A stretch of DNA of 5,571 bases from Pseudomonadota bacterium (GTDB lineage Bacteria > Pseudomonadota > Alphaproteobacteria > Acetobacterales > Acetobacteraceae). A program made the translations under genes and the position numbers. Location: positions 1 to 5,571 of the forward strand of contig JAKAZX010000285.1 in the NCBI GenBank assembly GCA_021826485.1. The letters are read 5' to 3'. Shown piece by piece: positions 1-5,114 of the stretch; position 1 is the stretch's first letter; each line of letters begins with the position of its first letter. The notes beneath the pieces were generated by a model. The model did no database searches and was not told the DNA's origin. It worked only from the letters and a program-made list of their open reading frames with translations.

Positions 1-519
1 CTCGATCAGCCGGCCCAACTGGTAGAAGAACCAGCCCTGGTCACGGAAGAACGTGCCTTCGGTGATGCCGGTTTGGGTCTGCACGCCTTCCTTCAGCAGC
101 CGGCACAGGCGCGACAGGCGGTCACCTTCCAGCGCCTCGGGCGGGATCGCCGTCATGTCGCGGTGGAGCACGTTGAGATGCATCCACATCTCGGTCGAGA
201 TCAGCGGGCGCAGCGTGCGCGCATTGGTGCGCGCGGCGTTCAGGCTCGCCGGAATGCTGGTGGGATTGCCCGCATCCAGCAGATAGAACCGCTTCACCGC
301 ATCCGCGCCTGGGGCCAGTCCGCGCTCGGCGAAGCAGGCCTCATCGGCGTTGATGCGCACCAGGGCGAACCAGCTTTCCGCCTCCCGCCCCGGCGCCTCG
401 GCGGTCTGTGTCACGTCCAGCAGGCGCGCCGTGTTCTCCACGCGCTCCAGGTAGCGCGCCATCCAGAACAGGCTTTCGGCGTAGCGGGCCAGCAGCGGCG
501 TGTCGCGCGCGACGCTCAT
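1..519 (-). CDS. Alpha-E domain protein (DUF403/COG2307 type), C-terminus beyond the left edge
   Basis: The first 173 residues are visible; the family is usually a little over 300 residues, so roughly half is missing at the window edge. The N-terminus reads MSVARDTPLLARYAESLFWM and continues with ARYLERVENTARLLDV (residues 21-36), which is the hallmark opening of alpha-E proteins: a helical start with the R-Y-x-E-R motif. The rest is all-helical in character, with a W-rich segment near residues 157-167 (FFRDQGWFFYQ). No signal peptide or membrane segment is visible, so it should be cytoplasmic. The start is supported by AGGGGAG about 8 bases upstream and by the ATGA overlap with the preceding ATP-grasp gene, which suggests translational coupling. 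The biochemical role is not established; the family is known mainly from its constant association with circularly permuted ATP-grasp proteins in predicted amidoligase/peptide-synthesis operons. The family assignment is firm; the function is inference. Confidence 0.93.
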   Translation of the reverse strand, partial: MSVARDTPLLARYAESLFWMARYLERVENTARLLDVTQTAEAPGREAESWFALVRINADEACFAERGLAPGADAVKRFYLLDAGNPTSIPASLNAARTNARTLRPLISTEMWMHLNVLHRDMTAIPPEALEGDRLSRLCRLLKEGVQTQTGITEGTFFRDQGWFFYQLGRLIE

Positions 520-1988
520 GCCGCGCGCTCCCCTGCGGCATCGTCCAGCACCCAGGTATCCTTCGATCCGCCGCCCTGCGACGAATTGACCACCAGGCTG
601 CCTTCCTTCAGCGCCACGCGCGACAATCCGCCCGGCAGCACCCAGGTATCGCGCCCGGTCACCGCGAAGGGACGCAGGTCGAGATGGCGCGGGCGGATGC
701 CATGCTCGGTCAACGTCGGGCCCACCGAAAGCGAGATCACCGGCTGGCTGATCCAGTTCGCCGGGTCGGCGAGCAGTGCGGCGCGCGCGGCATCCAGTTG
801 GGCGCGCGTCGCGCGCGGGCCGATGGTGATGCCGTAGCCGCCCGATTCACCCACCGGCTTGACGACGAGCCGATCCAGATGCGCGAGCGTGTAGGCCAGC
901 CCCTCCGGCTCGCGGCAGATATGCGTCTCGACATTCGCCAGGATCGCGTCTTCGCCGAGATAATAGCGGATGATGCGCGGCATGTAGGCGTACACCGCCT
1001 TGTCGTCGGCAACGCCGGTACCGACGGCGTTGGCCAGGGTGACGTTGCCGCGCCGCCATGCCTGGATCAATCCCGGCACGCCCAGCAGCGAATCGGCGCG
1101 GAACACGGTGGGGTCGAGGAAGTCGTCGCCGATGCGGCGATAGATCGTGTGCACCGCCTTCGGCCCGGCGGTGGTGCGCATCCAGACCCGATCGTCCTCC
1201 ACCACCAGATCCGCACCTTCGACCAGCGGCACGCCCATTTCGCGCGCCAGGAACACATGCTCGAAATAGGCGGAGTTGTAGATGCCCGGGGACAGCAGCA
1301 CGACCTGCGGATCGAGCACCCCTTCCGGCGCAATCTCGGTCATCGCGGCGAGCAGGCGGCGGCCGTAATCGTCCACCGGGCGCAGCCGCATGCCCGCCAT
1401 CAGGTCCGGGAAGGCGCGCGACATCAGATGCCGGTTCTCCACCACGTAGGAGACGCCGGAAGGGGTGCGGGCATTGTCCTCCAGCACCATGAAGCTGCCA
1501 GCGGCGTCGCGCACGATGTCGGTGCCGCAGATGTGCACGTAGGTGCCGAAGCGCACCGGAAAATCCTGCATCTCCGGCCGGAAATTGGCGTTCCCGAACA
1601 CCAGTTCGGCGGGGATGGTGCCGTCATGCACGATGCGCGCGGCGTGATAGATGTCGTCCAGGAAGGCGTTCAGCGCCGCCACGCGCTGGCGGACCCCGTC
1701 CTCCAGCCGGCGCCATTCCGATGCCGTGACCAGGCGCGGAATGCAGTCGAACGGCAGGATGCGGTCGATCGCGGCGGCTTCCGAATAGACCGTGAAGGTG
1801 ATGCCCAGATTGATCAGCTCGGTCTCCGCCGCGGCGGCGCGGGCGCGCAGCGTGTCCAGGCCGATGGCGCCGATGCGCTGGCGGACCACGGCGGCGGTGC
1901 CGCGATCGTCCGGGCGCTGGCTGGTCAGCTCGCAGAAATAGTCGCCGGCACGGTAGTCGTGGAACGGATCGTCGGGGCTGCTTTGCAT
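516..1988 (-). CDS. Circularly permuted ATP-grasp protein (CP_ATPgrasp, DUF404/DUF407 type)
   Basis: A 490-residue cytoplasmic protein, the usual length for this family. Recognisable blocks in order are: FGTYVHICGTDIVRDAAGSF (147-166) running into LEDNARTPSGVSYVVENR (169-186); LSPGIYNSAYFEHVFLARE (232-250); YRRIGDDFLDP (283-293); GTGVADDKAVYAYMPRIIRY (323-342); LVVKPVGESGGYGITIGP (374-391), which holds the ATP-grasp lysine and a glycine-rich loop; and ISQPVISLS (413-421). The acidic and Asn residues in LEDNARTPSG are probable metal/nucleotide ligands. By family inference it forms an amide or peptide bond through an acyl-phosphate intermediate; substrate unknown. The start at MQSSPDDPFHDY is chosen because GGAAG lies 4 bases upstream. 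An in-frame extension to 2150 is rich in Arg and Pro, lacks family similarity and runs through the promoter region. The last codons overlap the alpha-E start (ATGA). Confidence 0.95.
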   Translation of the reverse strand: MQSSPDDPFHDYRAGDYFCELTSQRPDDRGTAAVVRQRIGAIGLDTLRARAAAAETELINLGITFTVYSEAAAIDRILPFDCIPRLVTASEWRRLEDGVRQRVAALNAFLDDIYHAARIVHDGTIPAELVFGNANFRPEMQDFPVRFGTYVHICGTDIVRDAAGSFMVLEDNARTPSGVSYVVENRHLMSRAFPDLMAGMRLRPVDDYGRRLLAAMTEIAPEGVLDPQVVLLSPGIYNSAYFEHVFLAREMGVPLVEGADLVVEDDRVWMRTTAGPKAVHTIYRRIGDDFLDPTVFRADSLLGVPGLIQAWRRGNVTLANAVGTGVADDKAVYAYMPRIIRYYLGEDAILANVETHICREPEGLAYTLAHLDRLVVKPVGESGGYGITIGPRATRAQLDAARAALLADPANWISQPVISLSVGPTLTEHGIRPRHLDLRPFAVTGRDTWVLPGGLSRVALKEGSLVVNSSQGGGSKDTWVLDDAAGERAA

Positions 1989-2052
1989 GCGTCTTCCGCT
2001 GATGGGCGCTCGCCGGGGCGGACGCCGGGACCACGGGCTTTCGGAAGCAAAC

Positions 2053-2079
2053 AGCATACCAGTATCGCGCCGATTGCAA
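2053..2079 (-). promoter_or_regulatory. Candidate sigma-70-type promoter for the ATP-grasp/alpha-E operon
   Basis: On the minus strand TTGCAA (2079-2074) is followed after 15 bases by TATGCT (2058-2053). TATGCT matches the -10 consensus at four of six positions and is preceded by TGG, giving an extended -10 (TGnTATGCT) that can compensate for the short spacer. This is one of the few less GC-rich patches in the 183-base gap between the divergent genes. Transcription would start near 2046 and give a leader of roughly 58 bases. Judged by eye only. Confidence 0.42.
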
Positions 2080-2104
2080 CCCCCGCGTTCGGCGGGCCGG
2101 GGCC

Positions 2105-2133
2105 TTGGCCGGCACGGGCGATCCCGGCTAAAG
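2105..2133 (+). promoter_or_regulatory. Weak candidate promoter for the secreted Cys protein
   Basis: TTGGCC (2105-2110) is followed by a 17-base spacer and CTAAAG (2128-2133; TAAAGG if shifted by one base). The -35 and spacing are acceptable, but the -10 is poor, matching only two or three positions. It lies about 40 bases before the start codon, which is the right place. It is listed because this gene needs its own promoter: its upstream neighbour runs the other way. Confidence 0.25.
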
Positions 2134-2171
2134 GCTCGCATCCACGCCACCCCCGCCTACGGGAGCTTGCC

Positions 2172-2681
2172 ATGCGTCTGCTCATTTCCGCCGCCACGGC
2201 GGCCGGCCTGCTCGCCGGCCCGATCTGTGCCACGGCCGCGGCCGAATCCTGCGCCCGCCCGCTCGAAATGCAGGCGTTCGACGTGGAGGGGCTGAAAAGC
2301 GAGCTGATGGTGGTGGCGATCTCCTGCCAGGTGCAGGAGCGCTACAACGGCTTCATCGCCCGCTACCAGCGTGAACTGCAGATGCAGGAGCGCGCGATCA
2401 ACGGCTATTTCGCCCGCACCTCCGGGCATCGCGCCCAGCAGATGCATGACGACTACATCACCAATCTGGCCAATGTGCAGTCGGAAAGCGGCATCCAGCA
2501 GGGCACGCTGTTCTGCGCCCAGCGCCTGCCGATGTTCGATGAGGTGATGGCGCTCGGCAGCCCGAAGGAACTGGCGGGCTATGCCGAGAGCAAGTCGCTG
2601 GCCCGGCCGCCGGGAATTTCCGAATGCGCCGAGCCGGAAAAGAAGAAGAAGAAAGTCACGGCAGCGTCGGACAGCAAGTGA
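2172..2681 (+). CDS. Secreted four-cysteine hypothetical protein with lysine-rich tail
   Basis: A 169-residue protein with a clear Sec signal peptide: MRLL, a hydrophobic Ala/Leu core, and likely cleavage near ATAAA-ES (after residue 24). The mature chain has four cysteines (27, 52, 115, 152), consistent with two disulfide bonds in the periplasm. The middle (about 55-110) is helical and rich in Gln and charged residues, with HDDYITNLANVQSESGIQQG at 92-111. The end carries EPEKKKKKV, encoded by tandem AAG codons. I recall similar secreted proteins (Cys pattern, DDYITNLANxQS and QGTLFC motifs) annotated as hypothetical in Acetobacteraceae, but I know no assigned function. GGGAG lies 6 bases before the ATG, which fixes this start. 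A much longer in-frame extension upstream to 408 is antisense to the ATP-grasp gene and is rejected. The gene is divergent from the ATP-grasp operon and convergent with the OmpA-type gene. Confidence 0.88.
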   Translation: MRLLISAATAAGLLAGPICATAAAESCARPLEMQAFDVEGLKSELMVVAISCQVQERYNGFIARYQRELQMQERAINGYFARTSGHRAQQMHDDYITNLANVQSESGIQQGTLFCAQRLPMFDEVMALGSPKELAGYAESKSLARPPGISECAEPEKKKKKVTAASDSK

Positions 2682-2686
2682 AGTCT

Positions 2687-2720
2687 CCGGCGCGGGGCGG
2701 TTTGCACCGCCCCGCGCCGG
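2687..2720. terminator. Perfect 15-bp GC hairpin between convergent genes
   Basis: Arms 2687-2701 and 2706-2720 pair perfectly over 15 bp around the loop TTGC. It starts 5 bases after the stop of the secreted Cys protein and ends 6 bases before the stop of the OmpA-type gene, so it can serve both transcripts. There is no T-tract on either side, so it may act as a transcript 3'-end stabiliser or a non-canonical terminator rather than a classic Rho-independent one. Confidence 0.75.
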
Positions 2721-2726
2721 TGCAGG

Positions 2727-3734
2727 CTACTTCAGGATGATCTCGACGCGGCGGTTCTGCGGCTCGCGCACGTTGGCGGCGGTCGGCACCAGCAGATGCG
2801 TGTCGCCGAAGCCCTGCGCCACGATCTCGTTCTGCGGCACGCCGTCCCGCACCAGCTCGGCCGCGACGTTCTGCGCGCGCTGCACCGAGAGCTTCTGGTT
2901 GTACTGCGGGTTGCCGGAGGTGTCGGTGTAGCCGTTCACCTCGATGCGCGTGAGCTGCACGCGCGAGGCGTTCTGTGCCGCCTCGGCGATGATCTGCTTG
3001 GCGCGGTCGGTCAGGTCCGCCTTGTCCCAGTCGAAGAAGACCAGATAGGTGCGGGCCGGGGCCGGGGCCGGGGCGGCGACCGGCGTCGGGGCCGGCGCAG
3101 GGGCCGGGGCCGGCGGCGGGGCGACGCCGAACACGTAGCGCAGCCCGAGCAGGGCGGCGTTGTTGTACTGGTTGGCGAGCTTGGTGCCCTTGTAGGTGAG
3201 CTGGTCGGCGGTCGCCATGAAGCGGTATTCCACGGTGGCCGACAGGCCCGGCACCGACGGCACCGGGAAGGCCGCGCCGATGATGCCCTGGCCGGCGACA
3301 TCCGGCTTGCTGCCGCTGAACCCGGCGCCGAGCGCGTTCTTGCCGCCGCTCAGGTCCTGCATCACGCCGCCGACGCCGATGCCGACATACGGGTAGACGA
3401 TCTTCGACCCGATATCGAAATCATACAGCGCGTTGACGAAGGCACCGAACGTGTTGTCGGTGACGGTGGCGACGCTGCGGTTCTCGTCGGTGTTGCGGAA
3501 GTTGCCTTCGAACTCGACGCGCAGGCCGTTGCCGAAGCCGTAGCCGCCGCTGGCGACCACGACGGGCCCGCCGTTGCCCTTCACCTCGCCGCCGCCGGCG
3601 CTCTTGATGCCCTGGGGCTCCAGGAAGTTCCAGCCGGCACCGGCACCGACATAGAACCCGTTGACGGGCTGGGCCATCGCGGCCGCCGGCAGCGCCAGCA
3701 CGCCAGCGGCGACCAGCATGTTGCGGAGCTTCAT
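2727..3734 (-). CDS. OmpA-family outer-membrane protein (beta-barrel, Pro/Ala hinge, OmpA peptidoglycan-binding domain)
   Basis: A 335-residue precursor. Residues 1-21 form a Sec signal peptide ending AMA before QPVNGFYVGAGAGW, the typical first strand of an OmpA-like barrel. Residues 22-203 alternate in beta-barrel fashion and end in LLGLRYVFG, an outer-membrane strand signature. Residues 205-228 are a Pro/Ala hinge. Residues 229-335 are the OmpA C-terminal domain: LVFFDWDKADLT, VNGYTDTSG, then KLSVQRAQNV and EPQNRRVEIIL. Asp271 (in GYTD) and Arg286 (in SVQRAQ) occupy the positions known to bind diaminopimelate of peptidoglycan in this family. It therefore probably tethers the outer membrane to the cell wall and may form a small pore. 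AAGGAG stands about 11 bases before the ATG and confirms the start; an in-frame extension to 4055 is spurious. It is likely expressed alone. Confidence 0.96.
   Translation of the reverse strand: MKLRNMLVAAGVLALPAAAMAQPVNGFYVGAGAGWNFLEPQGIKSAGGGEVKGNGGPVVVASGGYGFGNGLRVEFEGNFRNTDENRSVATVTDNTFGAFVNALYDFDIGSKIVYPYVGIGVGGVMQDLSGGKNALGAGFSGSKPDVAGQGIIGAAFPVPSVPGLSATVEYRFMATADQLTYKGTKLANQYNNAALLGLRYVFGVAPPPAPAPAPAPTPVAAPAPAPARTYLVFFDWDKADLTDRAKQIIAEAAQNASRVQLTRIEVNGYTDTSGNPQYNQKLSVQRAQNVAAELVRDGVPQNEIVAQGFGDTHLLVPTAANVREPQNRRVEIILK
3052..3120. repeat. GGGGCC-type low-complexity tract encoding the Pro/Ala hinge
   Basis: Imperfect tandem repeats of GGGCCGG/GGGGCC on the plus strand encode alternating Ala and Pro on the minus strand inside the OmpA-family gene (residues about 205-228). 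Such tracts can change length by slippage in whole-codon steps, which would lengthen or shorten the linker between barrel and peptidoglycan-binding domain without a frameshift. Confidence 0.7.
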
Positions 3735-3757
3735 TCGGTCCCTCTCCTTGTTCGTCC

Positions 3758-3779
3758 GGCACGGCGCAGACGACGTGCC
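3758..3779 (-). promoter_or_regulatory. Possible sigma-54-like element and short inverted repeat upstream of the OmpA-type gene
   Basis: On the minus strand GGCACG (3779-3774) is followed by CTGC (3769-3766). The GG and GC doublets are exactly 10 bases apart, as in the -24/-12 elements of sigma-54 promoters, and GGCACG matches the -24 core fully. The preceding T is replaced by A, and the -12 box is CTGCG instead of TTGCA. The same GGCACG pairs with CGTGCC on the minus strand (3763-3758) to form a 6-bp inverted repeat with a 10-base loop, so it could instead be a protein-binding site. Transcription would start about 20 bases before the ATG. No good sigma-70 pair is visible: TTGACC at 3811-3806 has no fitting -10. 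Confidence 0.25.
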
Positions 3780-3893
3780 TATCCGGCCCGGCGGGCAGAG
3801 CGCCGGGTCAATCGTTCCTTTACTAAGCGGCGGCGGCGGCCGGCGCCAGCACCGGTTACCGGCAGACCCAGCGCACGGGCGCATGGCGACCAT

Positions 3894-3917
3894 TCCTGTT
3901 GCAGCGCAGCAACAGGA
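3894..3917. terminator. 9-bp hairpin between the DUF1491 and OmpA-type genes
   Basis: Arms 3894-3902 (TCCTGTTGC) and 3909-3917 (GCAACAGGA) pair perfectly around a 6-base loop. It lies 43 bases past the DUF1491 stop on the minus strand and 159 bases before the OmpA-family start. No T-tract follows. It may end or stabilise the DUF1491 transcript, or be an operator. The remainder of 3735-3960 holds only the OmpA-gene leader and short palindromes, such as CCGGT-T-ACCGG at 3852-3862. Confidence 0.4.
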
Positions 3918-3960
3918 TGTGGCGGATGGATTACAAGCCGGATAGATCGATACGGATCGA

Positions 3961-4296
3961 TCACACCAGCTTCGCCGCGAAGGGCGGCTGGAGATCGGGC
4001 GACTCGAATTCCAGCACCCACAGGTCGGGATCGGTGCGGAGCTGCCGCTGCACATAGGCGTCGGCCGCCGCCTGATCGACCGGCACGGCGCCGCTGCCGC
4101 GCAGCCAGGCCGGCTCCCCGTCGCTGGTCCGCACCTGCGTCAGCACCACCAGCCCGTCGCGCCCGCGCAGCACCACCAGGATGCCGCCGGCATCCGCATC
4201 GCCGCGCCGCAGCACCGCGCCGTAGCGCCCGGCGGCATTGCCCAGCCGCAACACGGACTGCACCCACAGCCCCGCCTTGACCCGTGCCTCCGCCAT
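3961..4296 (-). CDS. DUF1491 family protein
   Basis: A complete 111-residue protein of the size typical for DUF1491, a family found mainly in Alphaproteobacteria. Diagnostic stretches are KAGLWVQSVLRLGNAAG (7-23), AVLRRGDADAGGILVVLRGR (27-46), RTSDGEPAW (56-64), ADAYVQRQLRTDPDLWVLEFES (78-99) and a PPF near the C-terminus (104-106). There is no signal peptide or membrane helix, so it should be cytoplasmic. The family has no established function that I know of. AAGGGG 7 bases before the ATG supports this start; the frame stays open upstream to 4677, but that extension crosses two other genes antisense and is spurious. It diverges from the small gene at 4360 across 63 bases. Confidence 0.93.
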   Translation of the reverse strand: MAEARVKAGLWVQSVLRLGNAAGRYGAVLRRGDADAGGILVVLRGRDGLVVLTQVRTSDGEPAWLRGSGAVPVDQAAADAYVQRQLRTDPDLWVLEFESPDLQPPFAAKLV

Positions 4297-4325
4297 GCTC
4301 GATCCCCTTGTCGCTCGCCCGCCGC

Positions 4326-4345
4326 GCTGCCAAAACCCCGGCAGC
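4326..4345. repeat. Short inverted repeat in the divergent intergenic region
   Basis: GCTGCC (4326-4331) and GGCAGC (4340-4345) flank an 8-base A/C spacer within the 63 bases separating the divergent DUF1491 gene and the small charged protein. It could be an operator shared by both promoters or a small hairpin in the leader of the plus-strand gene. No convincing -35/-10 pair is visible in this gap. Confidence 0.3.
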
Positions 4346-4359
4346 CGCATGAGGATGCC

Positions 4360-4566
4360 ATGACCAAAGAGATGAGCGAGGGGCAGCGCAGCTACGAGGC
4401 CCGGCGCGCGGCAAGGGCGGGGGTGAGCCTGGAGAAGTGGCTGAAGATGAAGGAGCGGGAGCAGCAGGCCGAGCAGGCGCGCGCCAAGGCCGCCGCGACC
4501 CCGCCGGAGCCGCGCAAGCCCAGCCTGATCGCCCGCCTGATCGAGCGCGCGCACAAGCCGCTCTGA
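4360..4566 (+). CDS. Small charged helical hypothetical protein (68 aa)
   Basis: The protein starts MTKEMSEGQRSYEARRAARA and has no signal peptide or hydrophobic segment. Residues about 8-47 are dense in Arg, Lys, Glu, Gln and Ala (EKWLKMKEREQQAEQARAKA at 25-44), predicting a long amphipathic helix or coiled coil. A PPEPRKP linker (49-55) and a short basic helix SLIARLIERAHK follow. I do not recognise a family. A small cytoplasmic structural or nucleic-acid-associated role would fit the charge, but that is a guess. GAGG 5 bases before the ATG supports the start; Met5 is an alternative. It is probably real: it has a good ribosome site, coherent composition and a stop placed tightly against the convergent b561 gene. 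Confidence 0.75.
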   Translation: MTKEMSEGQRSYEARRAARAGVSLEKWLKMKEREQQAEQARAKAAATPPEPRKPSLIARLIERAHKPL

Positions 4567-4579
4567 CCCTCCGGTCAGA
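4562..4579. terminator. 7-bp hairpin formed by the two convergent stop codons
   Basis: TCTGACC (4562-4568) pairs with GGTCAGA (4573-4579) around the loop CTCC. One arm contains the TGA of the small charged protein and the other the TGA of the b561 gene on the opposite strand. It is the only structure between two genes 8 bases apart, so it may mark both transcript ends, though it is short and lacks a T-tract. Confidence 0.4.
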
Positions 4580-5114
4580 CCATCCGGCGCACCACCCCGT
4601 CGCGCCGGATCAGCCCATGCCAGGCGGCGCCGGCGACGTGCAGGGCGACCGCCGCGAACAGCGCCGCGGCGCCCCACCAGTGCGCCGCCACCAGCGCGTC
4701 CGATATCGGCTTCGGCTGGCGGGCGATCGGCAGCGGCACCGGGACCAGTTCGTACCAGACCAGCGGCGCCCCGGCGGCATAGGCGTCCAGCAGCCCGAGC
4801 ACCGGCTGCACCAGCAGCAGCAGATACAGCGCCGCATGGTTCAGCCGCGCCAGCACCCGCACCGGCCGCCCGACGCTGCGGGGCAGTGCCGGCGCCCCGC
4901 CGCGCAGCCGCAGCAGTGCCCGCAGCAGCAGCAGCGCCAGCAGCGTCAGCCCGGTGCTCTCATGCAGGTTGAACAGAAGATGCGCCCGCGCCTCGTCGGC
5001 CGGCGGGGCATAGGCGATCGTCAGGCCGAGCGCGAACATCAGCACCACCAGCACGGCCATCAGCCAGTGCAGCACGCGCAGGCCGAGCGGGTAGCGTACG
5101 GGCTTGCCGATCAT
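4575..5114 (-). CDS. Cytochrome b561 (CybB-like, prokaryotic di-heme b-type)
   Basis: A 179-residue integral membrane protein with four predicted helices at about 14-35, 50-70, 92-112 and 141-162. Histidines sit where the CybB family binds its two b hemes: His16 (RVLHW, helix 1), His51 (LHESTG, helix 2), His145 (AHWWGA, helix 4) and His159 (LHVAGA, helix 4). The opening RYPLGLRVLHWLMA and basic end RRDGVVRRMV are typical. Members act in the inner membrane; E. coli CybB oxidises quinol and passes electrons to superoxide, while relatives serve other partners. No partner such as a YceI-like protein is present in this window. The start at 5114 keeps the normal N-terminus; AGGAGG lies 13 bases upstream, farther than ideal, with a G-run closer in. 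Its ribosome site lies inside the divergent plus-strand gene. Confidence 0.94.
   Translation of the reverse strand: MIGKPVRYPLGLRVLHWLMAVLVVLMFALGLTIAYAPPADEARAHLLFNLHESTGLTLLALLLLRALLRLRGGAPALPRSVGRPVRVLARLNHAALYLLLLVQPVLGLLDAYAAGAPLVWYELVPVPLPIARQPKPISDALVAAHWWGAAALFAAVALHVAGAAWHGLIRRDGVVRRMV

Noticed and set aside
73..837. 254-codon plus-strand open frame over the alpha-E and ATP-grasp genes
   Set aside because: Antisense to two well-supported coupled genes, with no recognisable protein features.
1989..2150. Longer N-terminus of the ATP-grasp protein
   Set aside because: The extension is Arg/Pro-rich, unlike the family, and covers the candidate extended -10 promoter; the start at 1988 has GGAAG just upstream.
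408..2171. Long plus-strand open frame antisense to the ATP-grasp gene and in frame with the secreted Cys protein
   Set aside because: Rich in Arg, His, Gln and Ala as expected from the complement of a GC-rich gene. The opposite strand encodes a full-length recognised family, and the real plus-strand gene has its own ribosome site and signal peptide at 2172.
3735..4055. N-terminal extension of the OmpA-family protein
   Set aside because: Would bury the signal peptide inside the protein and overlap the DUF1491 gene; the start at 3734 has an AAGGAG site.
2796..4280. 494-codon plus-strand open frame across the OmpA-type and DUF1491 genes
   Set aside because: Composition is Gly/Arg/Ala/His-rich without domains, and it lies antisense to two recognised genes; a GC-driven shadow.
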